64,000 bases of DNA from Pseudomonas phenolilytica. GTDB taxonomy: Bacteria; Pseudomonadota; Gammaproteobacteria; Pseudomonadales; Pseudomonadaceae. The position numbers and the translations under genes are program-made. Shown here piece after piece: positions 38,088 through 46,720 of this stretch. Every line of letters starts with the position of its first letter. Position 1 is the stretch's first letter. A model generated the notes under the pieces. It was given only the letters and a program-made list of their open reading frames with translations, had not been told where the DNA came from and made no database searches. The stretch is taken from NCBI RefSeq assembly GCF_021432765.1, contig NZ_CP058908.1:2876001-2940000 (forward strand), read 5' to 3'.

Positions 38088-39071
38088 TTATCGGCCGGTA
38101 GCGCTCGGACTGGATACTGGCAGGATGCCATTTCGTTCAAGAAAACGCGTGATGCCCTGCAATAGCGCATCAGCGATAGGCAGTTGCGGCGCATCGTAAG
38201 AGGCCAGTTGCTGGTGCCCGGTCGCCGGGACGATACGCAGCACGTGGTTCATGCCCTCGATCAGCGCGAGCTCGGCATCCGGCTTGGCGCGCTTGAGCGC
38301 TTGCGCGTCGCGTGCGCCCACCTGGATGTCGTGCGTGCCCTGGACGATCAGCGTCGGCACCTCGACGGCGGCGATAGCGGCGGCCGGGTCCTGGGCGAAC
38401 AGCGAAATCAGGTAGGGTTGCACGCTGGGCCGGAACAGCACCTGCAGCGGTTCCGGGATCTCGGCATGGCTGCGGCCGGCCTCTAGCTCATCGATGAGGA
38501 AATGGCTGGTGGCCAGCAATGCTGGCGGCAAGCGGCCCTGCAGCTGTTCGCGCAGCACCTCGCCGATGGGGCGGCCACTGCCGGCGATGCTGATCAATGC
38601 CGCGGCGCCTGACTGCGGCGCCGCGAGGCTGGCGATCAGCGCGCCTTCACTGTGGCCGATGAGGATCAGCTGACCCAAACGCGGATCCTCGCGCAGGCGA
38701 GCGCTCCAGGCCTGCACGTCGCGGACGTAGGCATCCACGCTGAGGTCGTGTTCCTGCGGCGCTGCCGACAGGCTGGCGCCGACGCCGCGCTTGTCATAAC
38801 GCAGGCTCGCCACGCCTTGTTTGGCCAGCCCTTGCGCCAGTCGCTTGAGGCTGTCGTTGCGGCCGGCGGGGTTGTTGCCGTCACGGTCGGTCGGCCCGGA
38901 GCCGGCGATCAGCAGCGCCACCGGCACCGGTTGCACGCTTTTCGGCAACACCAGACTGCCTTGCAGCACACCGTGGCCGGTATCCAATGTCAGCGTCTGG
39001 TTGAGCAGGGTGCGCGCCTGGACGAGCGGGGTGATCAGGGTCATCAGCAGTACGATCAGCAGGATGCGCAT
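38088..39071 (-). CDS. Secreted alpha/beta hydrolase
   Basis: A 327-residue alpha/beta hydrolase with an N-terminal signal peptide (MRILLIVLLMTLITPLVQA), so probably periplasmic. The nucleophile elbow GHSEG (LILIGHSEGALIAS), the acid in QGTHDIQVG and the His in EGMNHVLR form the triad. The SGPTDRDGNNPAGRNDSL segment is typical of the dienelactone-hydrolase/acyl-peptidase-like serine hydrolase group. Substrate unknown. An upstream in-frame ATG would add a 35-residue polar leader before the signal peptide. It is divergent from aroC. Confidence 0.83.
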   Translation of the reverse strand: MRILLIVLLMTLITPLVQARTLLNQTLTLDTGHGVLQGSLVLPKSVQPVPVALLIAGSGPTDRDGNNPAGRNDSLKRLAQGLAKQGVASLRYDKRGVGASLSAAPQEHDLSVDAYVRDVQAWSARLREDPRLGQLILIGHSEGALIASLAAPQSGAAALISIAGSGRPIGEVLREQLQGRLPPALLATSHFLIDELEAGRSHAEIPEPLQVLFRPSVQPYLISLFAQDPAAAIAAVEVPTLIVQGTHDIQVGARDAQALKRAKPDAELALIEGMNHVLRIVPATGHQQLASYDAPQLPIADALLQGITRFLERNGILPVSSPSATGR

Positions 39072-39162
39072 GGAAAGGGGCTTCGCCGGAAACGGAGGCG
39101 GTTCGATGCGGCCGCTGCCGCAAGGTTCACCGTTACGCCAGTATGCGCGCCCATCGGGGGCG

Positions 39163-39190
39163 GTGAAACCGCGCATGGCTCAGGTATACT
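39163..39190 (+). promoter_or_regulatory. Candidate promoter of aroC
   Basis: TATACT (39185-39190), 16 bases after GTGAAA (39163-39168), lies about 40 bases before the aroC ATG. The -10 box matches consensus well; the -35 is weak. Confidence 0.45.
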
Positions 39191-39229
39191 CCGGCGCCTG
39201 TTTTCAAGGTCGATCGCGGAGCGTCCTGC

Positions 39230-40321
39230 ATGTCCGGCAATACCTACGGCAAGCTGTTCACCGTCACCACCGCTGGCGAAAGCCACGGCCCTGCGCTGGT
39301 GGCCATCGTCGACGGCTGCCCGCCTGGGCTGGACCTGTCGCTGGAAGACTTGCAGCGCGATCTCGACCGCCGCAAGCCCGGCACCAGCCGGCACACCACC
39401 CAGCGCCAGGAAGCCGATGAAGTGGAAATTCTCTCCGGCGTATTCGAGGGCAAAACCACCGGTTGCCCGATCGGCCTGCTGATTCGCAACACCGACCAAA
39501 AGTCCAAGGACTACTCGGCGATCAAGGACCTGTTCCGCCCGGCCCATGCCGACTACAGCTACCACCACAAGTACGGCCTGCGCGACTACCGTGGCGGCGG
39601 CCGCAGCTCGGCGCGCGAGACAGCCATGCGCGTCGCCGCCGGCGCCATCGCCAAGAAGGTCCTGGCGGGCATGGGCATCAGCGTACGCGGCTACATGAGC
39701 CAGCTCGGGCCGATCGAGATTCCGTTCAAGACCTGGGATTCGGTGGAAGAGAATGCTTTCTTCAGTCCCGATCCGGACAAGGTGGCGGAGCTGGAGGCCT
39801 ACATGGACCAGCTGCGTCGCGACCAGGATTCGGTCGGCGCGAAGATCACCGTGGTCGCCGAGGGCGTGCCGCCGGGGCTCGGTGAGCCGATCTTCGATCG
39901 CCTCGACGCCGAGCTGGCCCATGCGCTGATGAGCATCAACGCGGTGAAGGGCGTGGAGATCGGCGCCGGTTTCGCCTGCGTCGCTCAGCGCGGCACCGAG
40001 CACCGCGACGAACTGACCCCGCAAGGCTTCCTGTCCAACCATGCCGGCGGCATCCTCGGTGGTATCTCCAGCGGCCAGCCGATCGTCGCGCATCTGGCGC
40101 TCAAGCCGACATCCAGCATCACCACACCCGGCCGTTCGATCGATATCGACGGCAACCCGGTCGAGGTGATCACCAAAGGTCGTCACGATCCGTGCGTGGG
40201 CATCCGCGCAACGCCGATTGCCGAGGCGATGATGGCCATCGTGCTGCTGGATCACCTGCTGCGTCATCGCGCGCAGAACGCTGACGTGCGGGTGACCACG
40301 CCAGTGCTGGGGCAGCTCTAA
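39230..40321 (+). CDS. aroC: Chorismate synthase
   Basis: A 363-residue FMN-dependent enzyme that makes chorismate from EPSP, the step after the AroA domain encoded about 10.5 kb away. Landmarks are [19 protein letters not shown] at the start, RPGHAD-like [34 protein letters not shown] and [17 protein letters not shown]. The length equals the usual 360-370. The ATG is about 12 bases after a GGAG. It is probably cotranscribed with the MFS transporter that follows after 68 bases. Confidence 0.98.
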   Translation: MSGNTYGKLFTVTTAGESHGPALVAIVDGCPPGLDLSLEDLQRDLDRRKPGTSRHTTQRQEADEVEILSGVFEGKTTGCPIGLLIRNTDQKSKDYSAIKDLFRPAHADYSYHHKYGLRDYRGGGRSSARETAMRVAAGAIAKKVLAGMGISVRGYMSQLGPIEIPFKTWDSVEENAFFSPDPDKVAELEAYMDQLRRDQDSVGAKITVVAEGVPPGLGEPIFDRLDAELAHALMSINAVKGVEIGAGFACVAQRGTEHRDELTPQGFLSNHAGGILGGISSGQPIVAHLALKPTSSITTPGRSIDIDGNPVEVITKGRHDPCVGIRATPIAEAMMAIVLLDHLLRHRAQNADVRVTTPVLGQL

Positions 40322-40389
40322 GCGCCAGGTTCCGAGCTGCGGCCGGAGGTCTGCAGCTCGACTCACCCGTCGCTTGAGGCTCGCGACTC

Positions 40390-41535
40390 ATGGCTAGACT
40401 ACCTTACTGGCGCCTCTCCGGTTTCTATCTGTTCTATTTCGCCCTGCTGGGCGCGACGGCGCCGTTTCTCGGTCTGTATTTCGAGCACCTGGGGTTTTCG
40501 CCGGCGCGCATCGGCGAGCTGGTGGCGATTCCCATGCTGATGCGCTGCATCGCGCCCAATCTGTGGGGGTGGCTGGGCGACGTCACCGGCCAACGCCTGC
40601 GCATCGTGCGCCTCGGTGCGCTGTGCACGCTGTTGTCGTTCGGGTTGATTCTGGTCGACAAGAGCTACGCCTGGCTGGCGTTGGTGATGGCCTTGCATGC
40701 GTTCTTTTGGCATGCGGTGCTGCCGCAGTTCGAGGTCATCACGCTGGCGCACTTGCACGGGCAGGCCGCGCGCTACAGCCAGATCCGCCTGTGGGGTAGC
40801 ATCGGTTTCATCCTGGCGGTGGTCGGTCTGGGCCTGGCCTTCGAGCGGTTGGGGCTGGACGTCTATCCGGCGGTGGTGCTGCTGATCATGGCCGGCATCG
40901 TCACGAGCAGCCTCTGGGTGCCCAATGCCGAGCCCGTGCAGCAAGCGGAGGCGGCCGGGGGCGGTTTCCTGCGTCAGCTGTGGCGCCCCGGCGTGCTGGC
41001 GTTCTACCTCTGCGTAGGGCTGATGCAGCTGTCGCACGGGCCGTACTACACCTTCCTAAGCATCCACCTGGAGGCGCTCGGTTACACGCGCACCACCATT
41101 GGCCTGCTCTGGGCGCTGGGCGTGGTGGCGGAAATTCTGCTGTTTCTGGTGATGGTGCGGCTGCTCGAGCGCTACAGCCTGCGCCAGGTATTGGCGGCGA
41201 GCTTTCTGCTGGCGGCGTTGCGCTGGCTGCTGCTGGGCAACCTGGCCGATCATCTGCTGGTGCTGCTGATCGCCCAGGTAATGCATGCCGCCACCTTCGG
41301 GAGCTTCCATGCCGCGGCGATCCATTTCGTCCAGCGCAGTTTCGGCCATCGCCAGCAGGGCCAGGGGCAGGCGCTGTACGCCACTCTCGCCGGTGTTGGC
41401 GGCGCGCTTGGCGCGCTCTATTCCGGCTATGCCTGGAACAGCCTCGGTCCGGCGTGGACCTTCACCATCGCCAGCCTGGCGGCGCTGGCCGCAGCCGTTA
41501 TCATTGCCGCACGTATGCGGGACCAGCCGACGTAA
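40390..41535 (+). CDS. MFS transporter (HcaT / 3-phenylpropionate-permease-like)
   Basis: A 381-residue protein with about twelve hydrophobic segments and the MFS_1-like subfamily opening LSGFYLFYFALLGATAPFLGLYF. The LWGWLGDVTGQRLRIVRLG loop is the cytoplasmic motif A of the superfamily, and the GSIGFILAVVGLG and LLWALGVVAEI helices follow. This subgroup includes 3-phenylpropionate and nucleoside-type permeases; the substrate is unknown. It lies after aroC and before mtnD (gap 61 bases). Confidence 0.85.
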   Translation: MARLPYWRLSGFYLFYFALLGATAPFLGLYFEHLGFSPARIGELVAIPMLMRCIAPNLWGWLGDVTGQRLRIVRLGALCTLLSFGLILVDKSYAWLALVMALHAFFWHAVLPQFEVITLAHLHGQAARYSQIRLWGSIGFILAVVGLGLAFERLGLDVYPAVVLLIMAGIVTSSLWVPNAEPVQQAEAAGGGFLRQLWRPGVLAFYLCVGLMQLSHGPYYTFLSIHLEALGYTRTTIGLLWALGVVAEILLFLVMVRLLERYSLRQVLAASFLLAALRWLLLGNLADHLLVLLIAQVMHAATFGSFHAAAIHFVQRSFGHRQQGQGQALYATLAGVGGALGALYSGYAWNSLGPAWTFTIASLAALAAAVIIAARMRDQPT

Positions 41536-41596
41536 AAACCATGCCGTCAATGGCAGTCCCCCCGCATCCCCACACATGTCTCCCGGAGAGTCGTAC

Positions 41597-42142
41597 ATGA
41601 GCGTCCTCAGCGTCTATCACCAGAATCGCCCCGAACAACCGCTCAAGGTGTTGACCCACCACGACGATATCGCCGCGACCCTGGCCGAGGCCGGAGTGCG
41701 CCTCGAGCGTCTGGATGCCCGCGCGGCGCTCGACGCGGATGCCGGCCCGGATGAGGTGCTGCTGGCCTACCGTCCGCAGATCGACCGCCTGCAGGCCGAG
41801 CGTGATTTCGCCAGCGCCGACGTGCTGCGCGTGACCGGCAATGATCGTCAGCAGAATGAGCTGCGTGCGCGCTTTCTCGAGGAGCACCGCCATGCCGAGG
41901 ACGAGGTGCGCTTCATCGTCGCTGGCCGCGGCTTGTTCTCCTTGCGTTTCGGCGAGCTGGTTTACGCCGTGCTTTGCGAAAAGGGCGACCTGTTGACGGT
42001 GCCCGCCGGCATTCGTCATTGGCTCGATATGGGTGAACACCCGCATCTGGTCGCCATCCGCCTGTTCCGCAACAGTGAAGGCTGGAGCGCCGAGTTCACC
42101 GGTGACGACATCGCCAGCCGTTTTCCGCGGCTGGAAGACTGA
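41597..42142 (+). CDS. mtnD: Acireductone dioxygenase
   Basis: A 181-residue cupin enzyme of methionine salvage. Metal ligands are H97, H99, E103 (EEHRHAEDE) and H141 (AGIRHWLD), matching the spacing of the characterised enzyme from Klebsiella. Depending on whether iron or nickel is bound, family members make the keto acid precursor of methionine or an off-pathway product with CO. In many pseudomonads mtnB and mtnC flank mtnD; here neither is adjacent. A CCCGGAGAG ribosome-binding site precedes the start. An in-frame frame upstream is Pro/Arg-rich and rejected. Confidence 0.94.
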   Translation: MSVLSVYHQNRPEQPLKVLTHHDDIAATLAEAGVRLERLDARAALDADAGPDEVLLAYRPQIDRLQAERDFASADVLRVTGNDRQQNELRARFLEEHRHAEDEVRFIVAGRGLFSLRFGELVYAVLCEKGDLLTVPAGIRHWLDMGEHPHLVAIRLFRNSEGWSAEFTGDDIASRFPRLED

Positions 42143-42303
42143 CCACCGCCGAAAAGCATAGAGCGGCAGGGTCTAAAGAGGTATTGAGCGCCTGATCGTT
42201 TCAGTCCACTAATGCCTGACTTCACTCCGTATTGGTGAAGCCAGCGAGGCGATGATGCCTTCGCGCAGATCTGCCCCATGACAAAAAAATGGAGAGAAAC
42301 GGT

Positions 42304-42612
42304 ATGACAATAAAAACCAAGATTGCCGCTGGAATTGCCGTCCTGGCGCTGGGAATGCCACTTGCGCTCCACGCGCAGGACAAGGCGGCTGAGAGCTGGC
42401 TGCCGAGTCTGATCACCTCCACGCCCCAGGAGGGATTCGAGCTGGCCGTCAAGCTATCCAGGATGGGCGTCAAGAGCACTCAGCCAAACAAGGAGGTGCT
42501 GTTTCGCGAGCGCGGCAAGTACGCTGAGAGCGGCGAAGCACTGATCCAGGCCTCGCATGTAGTGGCCGTGCATTTCCAGACGATCGCCGCGGCGAACGAC
42601 TACTGGAAATAA
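42304..42612 (+). CDS. Small exported protein, function unknown
   Basis: A 102-residue protein with a typical signal peptide (basic start, then AAGIAVLALGMPLALHA, cleavage before QDK). The mature part is ~78 residues, alpha-helix-rich and without Cys. I recognise no family. The ATG after AATGGAGAGAAACGGT fits the ribosome-binding site better than a possible start five codons earlier. It is preceded by a 161-base interval and followed by a strong hairpin. Probably periplasmic. Confidence 0.6.
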   Translation: MTIKTKIAAGIAVLALGMPLALHAQDKAAESWLPSLITSTPQEGFELAVKLSRMGVKSTQPNKEVLFRERGKYAESGEALIQASHVVAVHFQTIAAANDYWK

Positions 42613-42623
42613 TTCAATCCGCC

Positions 42624-42646
42624 GGGTGGATGTGGATCATCCACCC
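42624..42646. repeat. GGTGGA-type intergenic hairpin, copy 4
   Basis: GGGTGGATG-tggat-CATCCACCC is a perfect 9-bp stem with a 5-base loop, 11 bases after the stop of the small exported protein. It resembles the GGTGGA hairpins around pepN and may act as terminator or repeat. Confidence 0.5.
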
Positions 42647-42741
42647 CTCCCGAATCACCACTGGCGATCCGTTCCGCACGCTGAACCCTCGAACCCTTCC
42701 GGCATCTCAAGTACATCGTCACCGTAATCAGGAGCCATCCC

Positions 42742-42945
42742 ATGAGCGATGCTTTCGGCGGCCTATTCGGCCTGATCATCCTCGCGCTGGATATCTGGGC
42801 GATCGTCAGCGTGGTCCGTAGCGACGCCAGCAGCGGCAAGAAGGTGATGTGGGTGCTTCTGATCGTCATCCTGCCCGTGCTTGGCCTGGTCTTTTGGGGC
42901 CTGATGGGGCCGCGCGGCAACCGTCCGGACCAGCGCGCACTCTGA
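42742..42945 (+). CDS. Small PLDc_N-domain membrane protein
   Basis: A 67-residue protein with two membrane helices (about residues 5-26 and 35-56) joined by the loop VVRSDASSGKKVMWVLL, the pattern of the phospholipase D N-terminal (PLDc_N) domain found as a stand-alone small protein. The function is unknown. Seven bases separate it from a paralogue of the same type. Confidence 0.75.
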   Translation: MSDAFGGLFGLIILALDIWAIVSVVRSDASSGKKVMWVLLIVILPVLGLVFWGLMGPRGNRPDQRAL

Positions 42946-42952
42946 GGTCGCG

Positions 42953-43144
42953 ATGGACAACTGGAATACGCTGCTGGCCGTTCTGCTCCTGCTGGTCGAC
43001 CTGCTGGCCATCCTCCACGTCTGGCGCCAATCGATCGAAACCGGACGCAAGGTGGTCTGGAGCGTGGTCATTCTGCTGCTGCCGGTCGTCGGGCTGATCA
43101 TGTGGGCGATAGCTGCGGCGCCCTTCGGTAAGGTTCGACTCTAG
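42953..43144 (+). CDS. Small PLDc_N-domain membrane protein, tandem paralogue
   Basis: A 63-residue protein repeating the layout of its upstream neighbour: helix, the loop VWRQSIETGRKVVWSVV, then a second helix with LLLPVVGLIMWAI. The two proteins share the -G-K/R-K-V-x-W- and -LP-V-x-GL-x-W- pattern, indicating a tandem duplication. The stop TAG overlaps the alkA stop on the other strand through a shared CTAG. Confidence 0.75.
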   Translation: MDNWNTLLAVLLLLVDLLAILHVWRQSIETGRKVVWSVVILLLPVVGLIMWAIAAAPFGKVRL

Positions 43145-44046
43145 GGCGTGCCGCCCGGGGGCGCTTCAAAGGGACGCGGTGTCGCATAGTCCTGCCAGAT
43201 GTGGACGGCAGCATAGGCGCGCCACGGCCGCCACGCCTCGGCGCGTGCGGCCAGGGCCTTGGCGCTGATGCCGGCGGCCCCCCATAGCGGCGCCTTGAGC
43301 AAGCCGAGATCGCCCGCGGGAAAGGCATCGACGGCCCCGAAACCACGCAACGCGATGTATTCGGCCGTCCATGGGCCGATGCCGGGCAGTTCGCACAAGC
43401 GTCGCACCAGCGCCTCGGCGCCATCCTCCACGTGCAGACCCAGAGCGCCTTCGGCTACCGCTGCCGCCAGGCGCCGCAACGCCTGCACGCGCTTGAGCGG
43501 CATGCCGATGCGCTCCAACGGGTCTTCGGCGATGGCCTGCGGGGTAGGAAATAGCACGAACAGCCCGGGCGGTCCGTCCGCCAGCGGTTCACCGAGGCGC
43601 TCCAGCAAGCGCCGGGTGATGGTCACCGCGGCCTTGACCGTGACCTGCTGGCCGACGATCGCCCTCACCGCCTGCTCGAACGGATCGAAGGCGGCCGGAA
43701 GGCGCAGTCCGGGATTGGCTGCCACCCGCGGCCCCAGCAGCGGATCGGCAGCGAAATGGTCAGCGATGGCGCGCGGATCGGCATCGAGGTCGAACATCTT
43801 GCGCACCTTTTCGACGAGCGGTCGCCGATATGGCTGCAGCCGCTCGCTGCAGGTCAGTTCCAGCGCTGGCTGGTCCGTCAGCGGGCGCACGCTGAACCAA
43901 CCCTCAACGCCGTCCAGGTGCAGGCTGCGACTGTAGCGATCCGCCGCGAGGTGTTCGACGCCTGGCAACAGCCGCAGGGCGAAATGCTGCTGAAACTGCT
44001 GCCAGTCCCACGGCGCGAGATAGGGCAACAACAGCGGTGCGGACAT
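43141..44046 (-). CDS. alkA: DNA-3-methyladenine glycosylase II
   Basis: A 301-residue DNA repair glycosylase that removes alkylated bases. The N-terminal AlkA domain (~1-115) precedes the helix-hairpin-helix (LPGIGPWTAEYIALRGFG, residues ~220-236) and the Gly/Pro-Asp loop with catalytic D246 (AFPAGDLGL). AVRAIVGQQVTVKAA is the usual intercalating region. The start giving MSAPLLLPYL is preferred; upstream codons are Arg-rich and atypical. It is convergent with the tandem PLDc_N genes and divergent from the speE-like gene. Confidence 0.93.
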   Translation of the reverse strand: MSAPLLLPYLAPWDWQQFQQHFALRLLPGVEHLAADRYSRSLHLDGVEGWFSVRPLTDQPALELTCSERLQPYRRPLVEKVRKMFDLDADPRAIADHFAADPLLGPRVAANPGLRLPAAFDPFEQAVRAIVGQQVTVKAAVTITRRLLERLGEPLADGPPGLFVLFPTPQAIAEDPLERIGMPLKRVQALRRLAAAVAEGALGLHVEDGAEALVRRLCELPGIGPWTAEYIALRGFGAVDAFPAGDLGLLKAPLWGAAGISAKALAARAEAWRPWRAYAAVHIWQDYATPRPFEAPPGGTP

Positions 44047-44067
44047 GCGGATACTCCTTGCAATGGC

Positions 44068-44103
44068 GGTGCGTGCCCGGCGGGACGGTCGCTTTGCCCA
44101 CCC
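44068..44103. repeat. Degenerate GGTG...CACC inverted element upstream of alkA
   Basis: GGTGCGTGCCC at one end and GCTTTGCCCACC at the other form a degraded version of the GGTGGGCA...TGCCCACC-type element seen in pseudomonad intergenic regions. It occupies the alkA to speE divergent interval (241 bases), which otherwise shows only a TAGAAT -10-like box (44180-44185) and an AAGGGGA ribosome-binding site. Confidence 0.35.
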
Positions 44104-44287
44104 TAGCCGGCGGCGCGCGGCTTGTCGTTCCAAAGTGTGCTTTCGAACCCGATGGTTTCCGCTGTCACAAAGGCCAACGTAGAATTCCGGTCCTCTTCGT
44201 GGGTGGCGCTGCTGTGCCGCCCGTCACGCCAACCCGCCACGGACCGTCGATGCGCTGTACGCTCGACGACCAACCAAGGGGACTCCC

Positions 44288-45136
44288 ATGAGCGAATTCC
44301 AGGAAACTCTCTACGAGGGATACGGCCAGCGGCTGCAGATGGATCGTCTGCTGCACGAAGTGCGCAGCGAGCAACAACATCTGGTCATCTTCGAAAATGC
44401 CCGCATGGGCCGTGTGATGGCGCTCGATGGTGTCATTCGTACCGCCGAGGCCGATGACTTCATCGGCCACGAAATGCTCGCGCATGTGCCAATTTTCGCC
44501 CACGGGTTGGCGCGCCGCGTGCTGATCGTCGGCGGTGACGACGGCGGCATCCTGCGCGAGGTCGCGCGCCATCGCGATATCGAAGGTATCACCCTGCTCG
44601 GGACCGACCCGGCCGTGGTGGCGCTGTGCCGGGAGTTTCTGCCGAATCATTCGGCCGGTGCCTTCGACGATCCACGGCTGCAGATATCGCGCGAAGACGT
44701 CCTGCAGTTTCTCGCCACCACCGAACAGCGCTTCGACGTCATTCTCGGCGCATCCACGGTGGGCGAGGTGCTGTCGTCTGAGGAGTTCTACCAGGCCAGC
44801 CGGCGCTGCCTGAACGAGGACGGAATCCTGGTGGTGCGCACCGGCGTGCCGTTCATGCAGCTGGGCGAATTGCAGTCCGCCGCCAAGCGCATGCAGGGCC
44901 TGTTTGCAGACTGGCACTTCTACCAGGCTGCCGCACCGACCTGCATCGGCGGGGCGCTGGCGTTCGCCTGGGGTGGCTGCAGCGTGCAGAGCCGCAAGCT
45001 GCCGCTGGACACCCTGGTGCAGCGCTTTGCCGGTAGCGGCATTGTCACCCGTTACTACAATCCGCACGTGCACGCTGGCGCATTCGCGCTACCGCAGTAC
45101 GTCCTGCAGGCGATTGGCAAGCCAAGCAACGACTGA
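44288..45136 (+). CDS. speE: Spermidine synthase homologue lacking catalytic motifs
   Basis: A 282-residue SpeE-type aminopropyltransferase homologue, with good similarity over the full length (YEGYGQRLQMDRLLHEVRSEQQHL, FFxHEMLAHVP-like, CREFLPNHSAGAFDDPRLQ). However, the Gly-rich SAM-binding motif reads GGDDGG (82-87) instead of GGGDGG, the ribose-binding Glu position is G105, and the catalytic DSTDPxG motif is reduced to GASTVG (154-159), so the catalytic Asp is A155 and three residues are missing. It is therefore probably inactive or repurposed. It is next to alkA and the RraB-like gene, as in other pseudomonads. Confidence 0.85.
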   Translation: MSEFQETLYEGYGQRLQMDRLLHEVRSEQQHLVIFENARMGRVMALDGVIRTAEADDFIGHEMLAHVPIFAHGLARRVLIVGGDDGGILREVARHRDIEGITLLGTDPAVVALCREFLPNHSAGAFDDPRLQISREDVLQFLATTEQRFDVILGASTVGEVLSSEEFYQASRRCLNEDGILVVRTGVPFMQLGELQSAAKRMQGLFADWHFYQAAAPTCIGGALAFAWGGCSVQSRKLPLDTLVQRFAGSGIVTRYYNPHVHAGAFALPQYVLQAIGKPSND

Positions 45137-45169
45137 CCTCGCGCGCCTGCCGCCCGGCGGGCGCTGCGG

Positions 45170-45200
45170 TTCATGCCGGAAAAAAAGCCGATGGCATGAA
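45170..45200. promoter_or_regulatory. 8-bp inverted repeat between the speE homologue and the RraB-like gene
   Basis: TTCATGCC and GGCATGAA flank 15 bases containing an A7 run. It lies 34 bases after the speE homologue's stop. It could be a weak terminator or an operator for the next gene. Confidence 0.35.
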
Positions 45201-45299
45201 CACCCCCGGCATCCCATACTCAGATCAGGTGAGGGCGGTGAGCCCACGTACTCACCTGCCGAAGCGTTTTCCGTCCATCGATCGAGAGGAGGTTGAATC

Positions 45300-45641
45300 A
45301 TGAGTACCACCTTCCACGAGGATGTCAGCAGCAACGTTCTTCGCCAGATGAAAGAAGGCGGCTTCGATTTCGCCCGCGTTCATCCCATCGAGTTCTACGC
45401 AGTCTTCGAGGACCGCGATCGTGCCCACGCAGCCGCGCGCAACTTTCGCGGCGAATCCATCAATGCGCAGATCCTGCCCCGTGAGGATGGCACCTGGAAT
45501 CTGCAGGTCAGCAAGGTGATGTACGCCACCTTCGACAGCATCGGCAACTTCGAGCAGGACCTGGAGGAGCTGGTCGAGCCGCTTGGGGGGGTGCTCGACG
45601 GCTGGGGCGTGACCCAGGAACTCGGCGGCGGCGGCTTCTAG
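45300..45641 (+). CDS. RraB-like regulator of ribonuclease E (putative)
   Basis: A 113-residue acidic cytosolic protein. The repeated VHPIEFYAVFEDRD and LDGWGVTQE segments resemble the RraB family, whose characterised member binds RNase E and inhibits mRNA decay; the ending is glycine-rich (GGGGF). The similarity is modest, so the assignment is by family pattern and by its place after the speE homologue. A GAGAGGAGG ribosome-binding site gives a strong start. Confidence 0.7.
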   Translation: MSTTFHEDVSSNVLRQMKEGGFDFARVHPIEFYAVFEDRDRAHAAARNFRGESINAQILPREDGTWNLQVSKVMYATFDSIGNFEQDLEELVEPLGGVLDGWGVTQELGGGGF

Positions 45642-45657
45642 GCACGCTCGCCCGCGC

Positions 45658-46614
45658 TCAGCTTCGCAGCAATCCACTCTGCAGCGCCTGGTCCCACGGA
45701 GGGACCGGGCCGAAGCGTTCCTTGAGAAATTCCAGCAGCAGGCGCGTGCGCGAATCCGCTTCGCGGGTCAGGCGCAGCGCATAGATGCCACTGGCTTCCG
45801 GGCGCGGCAGGCCATGCGCGCAGAACAGCGGCAACAACTCGCCACGCAGCAGGTACTCGCTGATCAGCCAAGTCGGCAAGTGAGCGATGCCCAGCCCGGC
45901 GAGCACCCCGGACAGCAGCGCCTCGGCGTTGTTGGCGACCATGCGCAGCCGGCGCGGGCGGAACAGCCTGGCTTCGCCATCCTGCTCGAAACGCCAGGCA
46001 TGCGGTGGCGCAAGCGCATCCCAGTCGAGGCCGTCGTGGCCGGGCAGCTCGTGCGGTTGTGTCGGGGTGCCGCGTCGCTGCAGGTATGCCGGGCTGGCAC
46101 AGGCGATGCGCACCATCGGCGCCAGCGGCGTGGCCACCAGACGGGTGTCGGCGAGCGGGCCGATGCGCAACACCAGATCGACCTTGCCCAGATGCTCGCC
46201 ATGCAGGTCGATGAAGCTGTCGATCAGGCGCAACTGCACATCCACGCCGGGATAGGCGCAGAGAAAGTCGGCGAGCGCCGGGGCCAGATGGCGCCGGCCG
46301 AATGGCGTTGGTGCGTCGATGCGGATCAGTCCTTCGGGCGTAGCGTCCAGTGCGCTGGCTTCCGCGCGGGCCAGTTGCAGCTCGCGGACGATGCGCCGGG
46401 CACGCTCGGCGAAGGTTTGGGCGGCGGGCGTGCTGCGGATGCCGTGGGTGCTGCGACTGAACAGCGTGCAGCCCAGCGAATGCTCCAGCGCATCGATGCG
46501 CCGCGCGACGGAGGAGGGCGTCAAGCCGTGCAGGCGAGCGGCGGCGGAGAAATTGCCAGCTTCCAGCACGTCGAGGAACAGACGCAATTGGTCGGCGAAG
46601 GCGTGTGGTTGCAT
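45658..46614 (-). CDS. LysR family transcriptional regulator
   Basis: A 318-residue LysR-type regulator with the N-terminal winged helix (FLDVLEAGNFSAAARLHGLTPSSVARRIDALEHSLG) and a substrate-binding domain ending near residue 300. The GIRSTPAAQTFAERARRIV linker helix is characteristic. It is divergent from a TauE/SafE permease gene, with about 106 bases between starts, so it probably controls that gene. The start giving MQPHAFADQL follows a GAGAG ribosome-binding site. Confidence 0.9.
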   Translation of the reverse strand: MQPHAFADQLRLFLDVLEAGNFSAAARLHGLTPSSVARRIDALEHSLGCTLFSRSTHGIRSTPAAQTFAERARRIVRELQLARAEASALDATPEGLIRIDAPTPFGRRHLAPALADFLCAYPGVDVQLRLIDSFIDLHGEHLGKVDLVLRIGPLADTRLVATPLAPMVRIACASPAYLQRRGTPTQPHELPGHDGLDWDALAPPHAWRFEQDGEARLFRPRRLRMVANNAEALLSGVLAGLGIAHLPTWLISEYLLRGELLPLFCAHGLPRPEASGIYALRLTREADSRTRLLLEFLKERFGPVPPWDQALQSGLLRS

Positions 46615-46720
46615 GGATGGCTCTCGGTTTTTCGATTGGCGCAAAGCCATTGTGCGCGGCTGTGCGTATCGAGGACAGGGGTGTCACCTTACCATTGCGT
46701 TTTTTCGACGGAGCGACGCC

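Noticed and set aside
44288..45136. A pseudogene call for the speE homologue
   Set aside because: No stop or frameshift interrupts the frame and the length is normal; only specific active-site residues are changed.
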